A program made the position numbers and the translations under genes. From assembly GCF_006517175.1 (NCBI RefSeq), contig NZ_CP041186.1, forward strand, positions 5,917,074-5,981,073: a stretch of DNA of 64,000 bases, read 5' to 3'. Source of the stretch: Persicimonas caeni. Lineage in GTDB: Bacteria > Myxococcota_A > Bradymonadia > Bradymonadales > Bradymonadaceae. Below, piece after piece: positions 8,020 through 15,716 of this stretch. The number at the start of each line of letters is the position of its first letter. The stretch's first letter is position 1. Below the pieces are notes generated by a model. The model had not been told where the DNA came from. It saw only the letters and a program-made list of their open reading frames with translations, and did no database searches.

Positions 8020-8592
8020 TCAAGCGCTCGCCAGCAAATAGCCGCTCTCGAGCTTCTCGCGCAGACCCACGCGCAGCCGGTGCAGACGGGTTTTGACCGC
8101 CGCCTCGGTGAGATCGAGTTTCTCGGCGACCTCCTCCTTGTCGACCCCGTTCCATTCCATGTCGACGTAGACCACGGTGTTCTTCTCGTTGCACTCCTCG
8201 AGGTACTCCATGATCTCGGCCAAGATCTGCTTGCCGGCCAAGTGCTCATCGGGGCGCTCGTCGAAGTCGCCTTCGTCCTCGCGGTGGCGCAGCGCGTGGA
8301 GGGTGTCGTCCTCCAGGGGCACCGGGTGGCGCTTGTACTTGCGCGTCTTCATGCGCGCTTCGTTGACCGCGATGCGGTACATCCAACTCCACAGCGCGCT
8401 GTTTTGTCGGAAAGTGTCGATCTTCTCGCACACCTTGAACAGCACGTCTTGAGTGACCTCTTCTGCGTCCCACTCGTCTTTGACCAAGGGAAGGACCACC
8501 GCGAAGATGCGACCGCGGTACGTCTCGCACAGGTGTTGAATGGCGTCGGTCTCGCCGGCGATGAGTCGGTTGATGAGCTGTTGTTCGTTCAT
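8020..8592 (-). CDS. ECF-type RNA polymerase sigma factor
   Basis: A 190-aa group IV sigma factor. Region 2 (about 15-85) contains DEWDAEEVTQDVLFKV and the WSWMYRIAVNEARM helix; region 4 (about 130-185) contains LDLTEAAVKTRLHRLR. The linker is rich in acidic residues. GGGAG lies eight bases before the ATG. A sigma-70-like promoter (TTGACC, 16 bp, CATAAT on the minus strand, 8663 to 8636) with three 11-bp repeats over it precedes the gene. No anti-sigma factor is encoded next to it. The neighbouring litR-type repressor and the operator together suggest that light or B12 status controls the sigma factor, as in the LitR-LitS and CarH systems (inference). Confidence 0.92.
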   Translation of the reverse strand: MNEQQLINRLIAGETDAIQHLCETYRGRIFAVVLPLVKDEWDAEEVTQDVLFKVCEKIDTFRQNSALWSWMYRIAVNEARMKTRKYKRHPVPLEDDTLHALRHREDEGDFDERPDEHLAGKQILAEIMEYLEECNEKNTVVYVDMEWNGVDKEEVAEKLDLTEAAVKTRLHRLRVGLREKLESGYLLASA

Positions 8593-8628
8593 TGTTCATT
8601 CTCCCTGGGGTTCTACCTTGCCAAGGTC

Positions 8629-8663
8629 TGAACTGATTATGAACAATGGTTGAACAGGGTCAA
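8629..8663 (-). promoter_or_regulatory. Promoter of ECF sigma gene overlapped by 11-bp direct repeats (CarH-like operator)
   Basis: On the plus strand three tandem 11-mers start at 8629 (TGAACTGATTA), 8640 (TGAACAATGGT) and 8651 (TGAACAGGGTC). Further TGAACA/TGTTCA copies lie at 8671 and 8688. On the minus strand a -35 (TTGACC, 8663-8658), a 16-bp spacer and a -10 (CATAAT, 8641-8636) coincide with the repeats. Three 11-bp repeats with the pattern TnnACA match the CarH operator architecture as I recall it for Thermus. Bound repressor would cover the whole core promoter. Confidence 0.72.
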
Positions 8664-8810
8664 GTGTGAATGAACAGGTTTTGGCCCTGTTCAGTTCTTT
8701 TTCATGTAAACGGACTGTTTCCGCAGGTGAACTTGACGGGGCGGTCGATGGGGGCCATTGCTCTAGGGAGCGTAAATTATGAACACCCCCTACATATCGA
8801 GGCACCCCCT

Positions 8811-9773
8811 ATGGGCAAGATGATCGACGGAGAGTGGACCACGGAGTGGTACGGCAGTGATGAAGAGGGGCATTTCCAGCGCGAGGACACAGTCTTCCAC
8901 GGCCGGGTCGACGCCCAGCCCGAAAGTGAACACCCCGTCGAGTCGGGGCGCTATCACCTGTACGTCTCCTGGGCGTGCCCCTGGGCGCACCGGACGCTCA
9001 TCGCGCGCACCCTCCTGGGGCTCGACGAGCATATCTCCATCACGGCGGTCCACTGGTTCATGGGCGACGAAGGCTGGGAGTTTCGCCCCGACGAAGATCC
9101 GGACGCCCACGCCGACGCGATCAATGGCAAAGAGTTCCTGCGCCAGATCTACAAGCAGGCTGACGACCACTACACCGGCCGCGTGACCGTGCCCGTGCTA
9201 TGGGACAAGGAGAAGGGCACGATCGTGAACAACGAGTCGCGCGAGATCTTGCGCATGTTCTCCACCCAGTTTGGCGAGTTGGCCAACGGTGAGATCGATC
9301 TTTGCCCCGACGAACTGCGCGAGGAGGTCGATCGCGTCATCGACGAGATCTACGAGCCGGTCAACAACGGCGTCTACAGCGCCGGGTTCGCCGACTCCCA
9401 AAAGGCCTACGACGAGGCGGTCGACACGCTGTTCGACGCGCTCGCCCACTGGAACGAGGTGCTCGGCGAGCAGCGCTACCTGTGCGGGGACCAGTTCACC
9501 GAGGCGGATATCTGCATGTTCACCACGCTGGTGCGCTTCGACCCCGTCTACGCCACCCACTTCAAGTGCAACCGCCACCGGCTCCTCGAGTTCGACAACC
9601 TGTGGAACTACACCAAAGAGATCTACCAGATGCCGGGCGTCGCCGAGACGTGCAATCTGCGCCACATCAAGAACCACTACTACCAGAGCCACCCCACGGT
9701 GAACCCCAAGCGTATCGTCGCTCAGGGCTTCGAGGTCGACTACGACGCTCCGCACGATCGAGATCGGTTTTGA
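8811..9773 (+). CDS. Glutathionyl-hydroquinone reductase (Xi-class glutathione transferase)
   Basis: A 320-aa protein of the YqjG/ECM4 family. These enzymes reduce glutathionyl-hydroquinones, and similar adducts, with glutathione. The thioredoxin-fold domain carries the catalytic motif YVSWACPWAHRTLIAR, with the active-site Cys in CPWA, and VPVLWDKEKGTIVNNESREI, the glutathione-contact region. The helical C-terminal domain has CGDQFTEADICMFTTLVRFD. The start is the ATG at 8811 with GAGG eight bases upstream; an in-frame ATG at 8748 would add 21 residues outside the family core. It is divergent from the sigma-factor gene, and the candidate CarH operator lies about 150 bp upstream, so it may belong to the same photooxidative response (inference). 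It converges on the SAM hydrolase gene. Confidence 0.9.
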   Translation: MGKMIDGEWTTEWYGSDEEGHFQREDTVFHGRVDAQPESEHPVESGRYHLYVSWACPWAHRTLIARTLLGLDEHISITAVHWFMGDEGWEFRPDEDPDAHADAINGKEFLRQIYKQADDHYTGRVTVPVLWDKEKGTIVNNESREILRMFSTQFGELANGEIDLCPDELREEVDRVIDEIYEPVNNGVYSAGFADSQKAYDEAVDTLFDALAHWNEVLGEQRYLCGDQFTEADICMFTTLVRFDPVYATHFKCNRHRLLEFDNLWNYTKEIYQMPGVAETCNLRHIKNHYYQSHPTVNPKRIVAQGFEVDYDAPHDRDRF

Positions 9774-9780
9774 TTTCTAT

Positions 9781-10575
9781 CTACTCCTTCTCCACCCCCA
9801 CTGTCTGTCCCTGCGCCGCCCCGAAATGACGGGCGGCGCTGCCGTCGCGCACCGCGATCTCGAGCTGGCCCGAGCTGCCGAAATAGGCCAGGGGCCTGCG
9901 CTTGGGCACGCTCGCGAAGGTCTTCATCAACGGGACCCGCTCGCCGTCGAGGTCGATGCGCGGGCGGGCGCCGTCGAGCCAGTCGGTCAACTCCCTGTCG
10001 GACAAGTTGGTGATGAGGTTGCCGAAGCGGTCGACGTGGATGACGTGACACTCGATGCGCTCGTTGTGCAGAAACGGCGCGCTCGGGGGAAGACGCACGA
10101 GGTCGGCCGGGTCGAGGTGCGTGCCCAGCGTTTCGAGGTTGGCTCCTGCTGCCAGGTGCCCGCTGACCGGCGCGAAGATGTCGCGGCCGTGAAAGGTCGC
10201 GCTGACTTTGGGTAGGTGGAACTCCGGGTTATCCAGCACCACGACCCGATTGGGCGAGTACTTCTTGAGGACCATGTCGAAGAGCCCGTTGTCGGGCCCT
10301 ACGCATACAAACGACCCGGTGTCGATCGCCACGCTTCGGCGAGTGCTGCCCACCCCCGGGTCGACCACACCCATCAGGATGGTCCCCTCCTTCAGATACG
10401 GGGCCGCGCTCGACAGCAAGTAAGCTCCCGAGAGCAAATTCTGTGGGGGCACCTCGTGACACAGATCGACGAGCTGCACGCCGGGGCAGATGCCGTCGAT
10501 GACGGCCTTCATGATGCCGACGTAGTTGTCTTTGAGGCCGAAGTCGGTCAGCAGGGCGACGGTCGGAGTGTTCAT
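9781..10575 (-). CDS. S-adenosyl-L-methionine hydrolase (adenosine-forming), DUF62 family
   Basis: A 264-aa member of the SAM hydroxide adenosyltransferase family, which cleaves SAM to adenosine and methionine. It is related to the fluorinase/chlorinase fold but uses water. Visible landmarks are LLTDFGLKDNYVGIMKAVI at the N-terminus, VVDPGVGSTRRSVAI, VGPDNGLF, TFHGRDIFAPVSGHLA, and DRFGNLITNLS, the start of the C-terminal beta-barrel domain. Length is usual for the family. The ATG at 10575 lacks a strong ribosome-binding site. It ends 7 bp from the convergent reductase gene. The upstream neighbour is divergent, so the gene is probably monocistronic. Confidence 0.9.
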   Translation of the reverse strand: MNTPTVALLTDFGLKDNYVGIMKAVIDGICPGVQLVDLCHEVPPQNLLSGAYLLSSAAPYLKEGTILMGVVDPGVGSTRRSVAIDTGSFVCVGPDNGLFDMVLKKYSPNRVVVLDNPEFHLPKVSATFHGRDIFAPVSGHLAAGANLETLGTHLDPADLVRLPPSAPFLHNERIECHVIHVDRFGNLITNLSDRELTDWLDGARPRIDLDGERVPLMKTFASVPKRRPLAYFGSSGQLEIAVRDGSAARHFGAAQGQTVGVEKE

Positions 10576-10757
10576 GGAGCTGAGGGGTTGAGGGTCGAGA
10601 GGTTTCGGGGCTCGGAACCGTAAAGGTAGGTACAGGGAGCCGCCTCGCCACTGTCAGTCACGGGGTCTGCTGACCGATCGTTTAACTTCGCTGCGTTTTC
10701 TGGCATGCTCGGCGCGTTGTCATACAGCTGTCACGTACTCTTTGTTGAGGTAATGTC

Positions 10758-12845
10758 ATGGATTGCAGTGCATGTGTGCGCTCGCCGCGTAGACGTTGGC
10801 TCCTCGCGCTCGGTTTCGCCACGATGGTGGCTGCCGCGGGGTGTTCGGATGATGGAGATAATAACCAGACGGGCGGCAATAACCTGTCCGATGCGGGCAC
10901 CGACGTACTCGCCGATGTGGACGCCAGCACCGACGTGGCCCCCGACGGGTCGACCGTCGACGAGCAGCCCAGCTGCGACCCCCTGCAGCCGGAGTACTGC
11001 GCGCTGCCGTGGCCTTCGAGCCTCTTTTTGAAGGCCGACGACACCCGCGCGACCGGCTACACGCTCAACTTCGGTGAGGAGACGCTTCCGATCGCCGAGG
11101 CCGGCCCCAACGAGGGCACGAAGACCAACCCCGAGCCGTACCGCCGCCTCGACGGCTACACGCCCGGCCAGCCGCTGATCACGCTGTTCCCCAACGTGGA
11201 CACCTCCGCGATGGCCGGCGAGGAGAGCATCGAGAAGTCGGTGGAGACCGACTCGCCCATCGTGTGGCTCGAGGTCGACAACAGCGGCAACGTCGTGCGG
11301 CGCATCCCTCACTTCGCCGAGCTCGACAAGCGCGCCGACGACCCCAGCGAGCAAGTCTTGTTCGTGCGCCCGGCGGTCATCCTCGACGAGGCGATGCGCT
11401 ACGTCGTCGCCTTCCGCAACCTGCAGGACACCTCCGGCACCGCCATCGAGCCGAGCGAGGCGTTCCAGAAGCTTCGCGACGGCGACACCGACGGCGACGC
11501 GCTTTTGGCCGCCCGTCAGGCGCGCTTCGACGAGATCTTCAGCATCTTGGAAGGGGAGGGCATCCAGAAGAGCGAGCTGACCCTGGCGTGGGACTTCGTG
11601 ACCGCCAGCAGCGACTCGCTGCACGGCCCGATGCTCCACATGCGTGACAAAGGCTTCGAGATCTCAGGCGAGCAGGGTCCCGAGATCGAGTTCACCAAGG
11701 TCGAAGAGCACACCGAGGCGGAGCATGACTGGTGGTGGCTCGAGATCGAGGGCACCTTCGAGTCGCCCAGCTTCATGACCGAGAAAGAGATCGAAGGCCA
11801 ACCCGGCCCGGTGATCAACTGGGGCGACGACGGCAAGCCTGCCCAGGACGGCACCCACGTGCAGAAATTCTGGCTGTACGTGCCCCACAGCGCCCGCGAC
11901 GGCAGCGACCACGGCCTCATCCAGTACGGCCACGGCCTGCTCGGCGCCGGCTCGCAGACCGGCGGAAGCTTCAACGGCAAGATCGCCAACGACCACAAGT
12001 TCATCTTCTTCGGCACCAGCCTCGCCGGCATGAGCGACGAGGACGTGCCCAACGCGGTGTTCGCGCTGGGTAACCTGAGCGGCTTCCCGTTTATGGCCGA
12101 CCGCCTGCACCAGGGCATGCTCGAGTACCTGCTGCTGGCTCGCTCGATGCGCGAGCGCCTGCCGACCCACGCCGAGATCACCGACCGCAGCATCAGCGTC
12201 AACAGCGACGAGCTCTTCTACTCGGGCATCTCGCAGGGCGGCATCTTCGGCGGCACTTACATGGCCCTGTCCACCGACGTGATCTATGGCCACCTGGGCG
12301 TGCCGGGCAACAACTACTCGACGCTACTGCACCGCTCGGTCGACTTCGACCCGTACTTCACGATCATGAACCGCTCGTACACCAGCCCGATTACCCAGGC
12401 GCTGGCCCTGTCGACCATCCAGCTTCTGTGGGCCCAGACCGAGCCGGTCAGCTACCTTCGCCACATCACCGCCGAGCCCTTCCCGGGCAACGACCCGCAC
12501 TATGCGATCTTCGCGCCCGCCAAGGGCGACTACCAGGTCTCGGTGATGACCAACGAGATCGCCGCGCGCAGCGACATCGACATCAAGCTGATGGCCAACT
12601 ACGGCAAGGACGTCGCCCTGGTCGACGAAGAGCCGTACCCGTACACCGGCTCGGGCGTCGTGCTCTACGACTTCGGCAACCCCTGGCCCGAAGCCGGCAA
12701 CAGGCCGCCGGCCGAAGACGACCTCGGCGACCCGCACGGCAAGCCGCGCCGCCAAGACCACCACAACGAGCAGATGATCCACTTCTTCCGCAACGGCGGT
12801 GAGATCATCGACGTGTGCGGCGGCGATCCGTGTACGCCTGAATAA
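10758..12845 (+). CDS. Lipoprotein with serine-hydrolase-like domain
   Basis: A 695-aa surface lipoprotein. The N-terminus has a basic region, a hydrophobic core (WLLALGFATMVAAAGC) and a lipobox ending at Cys29. Next comes an Asp/Ala/Thr-rich tether (about 30-60) typical of lipoproteins in this window. The body has one conspicuous motif, SGISQGGIFGGTY near residue 495, with the GxSxG nucleophile-elbow pattern of alpha/beta hydrolases; QYGHGLLG near 394 could be the oxyanion-hole region. This suggests an extracellular esterase, lipase or peptidase, but I cannot name a family or substrate. The gene stands alone behind an AT-richer upstream region and is followed by the 10-bp repeat array at 12846. 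Confidence 0.72.
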   Translation: MDCSACVRSPRRRWLLALGFATMVAAAGCSDDGDNNQTGGNNLSDAGTDVLADVDASTDVAPDGSTVDEQPSCDPLQPEYCALPWPSSLFLKADDTRATGYTLNFGEETLPIAEAGPNEGTKTNPEPYRRLDGYTPGQPLITLFPNVDTSAMAGEESIEKSVETDSPIVWLEVDNSGNVVRRIPHFAELDKRADDPSEQVLFVRPAVILDEAMRYVVAFRNLQDTSGTAIEPSEAFQKLRDGDTDGDALLAARQARFDEIFSILEGEGIQKSELTLAWDFVTASSDSLHGPMLHMRDKGFEISGEQGPEIEFTKVEEHTEAEHDWWWLEIEGTFESPSFMTEKEIEGQPGPVINWGDDGKPAQDGTHVQKFWLYVPHSARDGSDHGLIQYGHGLLGAGSQTGGSFNGKIANDHKFIFFGTSLAGMSDEDVPNAVFALGNLSGFPFMADRLHQGMLEYLLLARSMRERLPTHAEITDRSISVNSDELFYSGISQGGIFGGTYMALSTDVIYGHLGVPGNNYSTLLHRSVDFDPYFTIMNRSYTSPITQALALSTIQLLWAQTEPVSYLRHITAEPFPGNDPHYAIFAPAKGDYQVSVMTNEIAARSDIDIKLMANYGKDVALVDEEPYPYTGSGVVLYDFGNPWPEAGNRPPAEDDLGDPHGKPRRQDHHNEQMIHFFRNGGEIIDVCGGDPCTPE

Positions 12846-12954
12846 GGTTACTAAAGGGAACTTAGGGTAACTAAGGGAAACTTAGGGTAACTAAAGGGAA
12901 CTCAGTAACCCTTAGTAACCCTTAGTAACCCTTAGTAACCCTTAGTAACCCTTA
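12846..12954. repeat. Foldback array of 10-bp units
   Basis: The right half, 12905-12954, is five perfect tandem copies of GTAACCCTTA. The left half, 12846-12903, holds degenerate copies of the same unit in the opposite orientation (TTAGGGTAAC, TAAGGGAAAC and variants), so the array can fold back on itself. It fills the gap between two convergent genes. It runs into the photolyase reading frame: the last codons and stop of that gene (Lys-Gly-Tyr-stop) lie in the repeat. It may act as a bidirectional transcription end; no long T tract is present. Confidence 0.85.
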
Positions 12955-14417
12955 CCAACCCACTTCTCGATGTAGCGCCCGACGCTGTACTTGCGTCGGG
13001 TGCTCTTCGAGGTCATGTACCGCACCTTCCCGAAGATCTCCCGCTCCGGCCCCCACGGCCGGTCGTAGCGCCCCAGCGTCCAAAAAATCCCGCTATATGA
13101 GTTCGGGTCGCGCCCATCGAGGGCGTACTTGTTGTTGAGCTCGATCATGATCGCGAGCGCCTCCTGGGGTGACGCGCTCCAGTGCAGGATCTTCTTTCCC
13201 CACAACATCCGCAGGTAGTTGTGGATGCGCCCGTCTTTGACGAGTTGCATCTGCGAGGCGTTCCACAGTTCGTCGTGGGTCTGCGCCTTCTCGAACTCAT
13301 CGAGGGTGTAGACGTGCTCACGCGGGTCGTCGGCGTGCTCCTCGAGGGTCGCGATGGCCCAGTCGGGCAGCGACTCCCATGCGTCGTAATTCTCGACGTA
13401 ATGGCAGGTGTTGTAGCTGACTTCACGCCAGGTGATGAGCTCTTCGAGGAACGACTCGGCGTCCTCGCTCAAACCCCACCACCCCTCGCGCTTGCCCTTG
13501 GCGTTGTCGGCGAGGTCGTCGAACCCCCAGCGCTCCTGCTCGAGCACCGCGCCCACGATCTCGTGGGTCGAAATGTGGCCGAAGTGAAGGTACGGCGACA
13601 GCCGACTGGTGTGGTCGTCCTCTGGATAGTTGCGTCGGTTGCCGTAGCCCTCGAGGCGCTCGGTCAAAAACGTCTGGAAGCGCTCGCGCGCCGCCTCCTC
13701 GCCGCCGGGATGGGCGGCGACGGGTTGAACGTCGTGGTCGATGGGCAGCGTGGTCACAAACGCGGGGTCGGCGAGCTCGTCGAGCGTCGCCGCCGGCCAC
13801 CGGTCGGTGATCTCGGCCGGCAGCCGGTCGAGCTGCGGCAACTGCTTGCCTACGAGCGGATGGCGGCGCGGAAACGTGTCGAGATGCTCGCGCCCGTGCT
13901 TCTGGAACCAACGCCGAAAGTCGTACGCCCGCTTGTAGGCCTTGCCCGGCGCACGAAGCGGCACGATCCCGTTCGAGTCGACCTTCTCCAGGCGCACGTC
14001 GAGCTGTGCGGCCGCCGCCGCGGTCATCCGGGGCAAGAAGAACGCCGGAAACTCGTCGGTCACCACCGCCACCGCCCGCTCGCCGAGCGCCGCGAGCAAG
14101 CCCTTGCCCGCGTCGTGCTCGCGCTCCAGGTACGGAAAATACGTCACGTTTGCATCGGCGAGCCGGCGCGCCTTGTCGGCCATCCCGTCGATCACGAACT
14201 GGTGCAGCCGCTCACTCGCCCACGGATACTCGCTTCGCAGCGGCTCGAAGATCACCAGCGGCACCTGGTGAGTTTGGGCGAGCTCGACGGCATGCTCGAG
14301 CGCATAGTTGTAGCTCAGCCGCCGCTGGGCGGTCATCCAATAGACGACGAAGTCGCGCTCGGGGCGGATGGGGGCGTCGTTGCAGGCGTTGATGCGGAGT
14401 TTGGGGATGGTCGACAT
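12942..14417 (-). CDS. phr: Class II deoxyribodipyrimidine photolyase
   Basis: A 491-aa flavoprotein that uses blue/near-UV light to split cyclobutane pyrimidine dimers in DNA. The N-terminal Rossmann antenna domain starts with DFVVYWMTAQRRLSYNYAL. The C-terminal FAD domain has the class II landmarks WNASQMQLVKDGRIHNYLRM, LWGKKILHW, NNKYALDGRDPNSYSGIFW and EREIFGKVRYM. AAGGAA precedes the ATG at 14417. The longer open frame to 14552 adds 45 Pro/Asn-rich residues without similarity and is rejected. The stop codon lies inside the 10-bp repeat array. It stands alone and is not close to the litR cluster, but it belongs to the same general light response. Confidence 0.9.
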   Translation of the reverse strand: MSTIPKLRINACNDAPIRPERDFVVYWMTAQRRLSYNYALEHAVELAQTHQVPLVIFEPLRSEYPWASERLHQFVIDGMADKARRLADANVTYFPYLEREHDAGKGLLAALGERAVAVVTDEFPAFFLPRMTAAAAAQLDVRLEKVDSNGIVPLRAPGKAYKRAYDFRRWFQKHGREHLDTFPRRHPLVGKQLPQLDRLPAEITDRWPAATLDELADPAFVTTLPIDHDVQPVAAHPGGEEAARERFQTFLTERLEGYGNRRNYPEDDHTSRLSPYLHFGHISTHEIVGAVLEQERWGFDDLADNAKGKREGWWGLSEDAESFLEELITWREVSYNTCHYVENYDAWESLPDWAIATLEEHADDPREHVYTLDEFEKAQTHDELWNASQMQLVKDGRIHNYLRMLWGKKILHWSASPQEALAIMIELNNKYALDGRDPNSYSGIFWTLGRYDRPWGPEREIFGKVRYMTSKSTRRKYSVGRYIEKWVGKGY

Positions 14418-14526
14418 AGGGTTCCTTGGGGAAACTTCGTTTGGAGGTGGGATGCAAGTGGGCCGGGGGGCGTTGCATGGGATGGTGATTATGAAGGTCT
14501 GGCAGGTGTTGGGGCTTCGAGGATTG

Positions 14527-14734
14527 GAGGCCTTGCCGGTTCGCAACCTCAACCCCCCGGCGCTTTGCGCCTGCCCCCCTTCGGCCGGCGACTGCGGCCG
14601 TAGGGGGCGAATGGTCGGCTTGTTGGGGCGTTCGAGGTTATTGGAGCAACCATTTCCTCCCCAACGGCGCAGTCAGCCGTTAGGGGAGGTGCCCGAAGGG
14701 CGGAGGGGTTGAGGTTCCGAGATCTGCAAGACCC
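14527..14734. repeat. Palindromic repeat element, copy 1 (left of the DUF559 gene)
   Basis: The ends are inverted repeats: GGCCTTGCCGGTTCGC on the left and a GGGGTTGAGG...GCAAGACC end on the right. Inside are hairpin sequences such as CCTCCCCAACGGC pairing with GCCGTTAGGGGAGG, and GCCCGAAGGGC. The block 14636-14714 is identical over 79 bp to 15455-15533 in copy 2. It occupies most of the 345-bp gap 14418-14762. Confidence 0.85.
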
Positions 14735-14762
14735 TCAAAGGACGACCCCAACCCCGCAACGC

Positions 14763-15143
14763 TTACTCTTCCCCATCCCTCTCCGCACAAGCACATTCGA
14801 TCTCCTCAAGCACCTCCTCGATGCGCTGGTAGATATCTTGGACTGAGAAGCGAAGCATCTTCACGCCGTATTGCTCTTCTAGCGTCTCGGTGCGGGCTTC
14901 GTCCTTTTCTGCGAGATCCTCTCGACTATGGACTGGCCCGTCGACCTCGACTGCGACCTTCCGCTTGAGGCAGTAGAAGTCGATGATGAACGGCTCCAGA
15001 ACGTACTGACGTCGAAACTTGTATCCGCCGACTTGGCGGCGGCGTAGGCGTGCCCAGAGTCGCTTTTCAGGCCACGTCTGGTTCTTACGCAGCCAACGTG
15101 CGCGTTCGAGAAGTTGTGCTCGGTCGTTGTATTGGTGTTTCAC
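14763..15143 (-). CDS. DUF559 (Vsr-like) endonuclease-fold protein
   Basis: A 126-aa protein of the DUF559 family, a PD-(D/E)XK-type fold related to very-short-patch-repair endonucleases. Landmarks are ARWLRKNQTWPEKRLWARLR, FRRQYVLEPFIIDFYC with its catalytic-type Asp, and VAVEVDGPVH with the ExD acidic pair. The start is the GTG at 15143, with AGGAG six bases upstream; the longer open frame to 15296 reads through intergenic repeat DNA. Its biological role is unproven in general. Here it is bracketed by two copies of a palindromic repeat (14527-14734 and 15322-15551), suggesting that the nuclease and the repeat travel or are maintained together (inference). Confidence 0.85.
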   Translation of the reverse strand: MKHQYNDRAQLLERARWLRKNQTWPEKRLWARLRRRQVGGYKFRRQYVLEPFIIDFYCLKRKVAVEVDGPVHSREDLAEKDEARTETLEEQYGVKMLRFSVQDIYQRIEEVLEEIECACAERDGEE

Positions 15144-15321
15144 TGTACTCTCCTGCGTAGAAGGTCGAATGAAGTACTCATTACGGTTTTCGGCGCAGGT
15201 GGGTGTTTTGTTGCGTGAGTGGGGGCGATTTCGGGAAGGGAAGGGGTTGGGAGAGGGATTTTCTCTGTTGGTGGCCTTGCCGACTTGCAGCGTCAATTCC
15301 CCGGCGTTGAGGTTGTTCTTT

Positions 15322-15551
15322 GGAGGCCTTGCTGGTTCGCAACCTCAACCCCCCGGCGCTTTGCGCCTGCCCCCCACGCTTCGCTTTGGGGGGCGAATGG
15401 TCGGCTTGTTGAGGCGTTTGAGGTTGTTGGGACGATCCCCCGAGAACCTAAAACGGTTATTGGAGCAACCATTTCCTCCCCAACGGCGCAGTCAGCCGTT
15501 AGGGGAGGTGCCCGAAGGGCGGAGGGGTTGAGGCCGCGAACCAGCAAGGCC
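15322..15551. repeat. Palindromic repeat element, copy 2 (right of the DUF559 gene)
   Basis: Terminal inverted repeats are visible: GGCCTTGCTGGTTCGC at the left and GCGAACCAGCAAGGCC at the right, a perfect 16-bp match in inverted orientation. It shares a 79-bp identical block with copy 1 (15455-15533) but has a different hairpin (CCCCCCACGC...GGGGGG) and an extra stretch of about 40 bp near 15415-15455. A decayed third end, GGCCTTGCCGACTTGC, starts at 15272. It fills much of the 573-bp gap 15144-15716; the rest shows no gene. Confidence 0.85.
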
Positions 15552-15716
15552 ACCGTCCCGAAAGCCCCCAGAAAAGTGGTCGCTCGAGCAACCATTGTCT
15601 CCCCCTATTGCACTCCGACCCAGCCTTTCCTACAGTCGGGCGAAATCGTCCGCACCGCCGCGCCTCAGGGGCGCAGCTTTCCCAAAGATATATCCCAACG
15701 AACGGCAGTAAGCATC

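Noticed and set aside
8670-8810. Upstream extension of the glutathionyl-hydroquinone reductase
   Set aside because: It would run through the operator repeats and adds residues unrelated to the family.
12846-12954. CRISPR array reading of the 10-bp repeats
   Set aside because: Units are only 10 bp without spacers, and no cas genes are in the window.
14418-14552. 45-residue N-terminal extension of the photolyase
   Set aside because: Pro/Asn-rich sequence from intergenic DNA; the ATG at 14417 has a ribosome-binding site and fits family starts.
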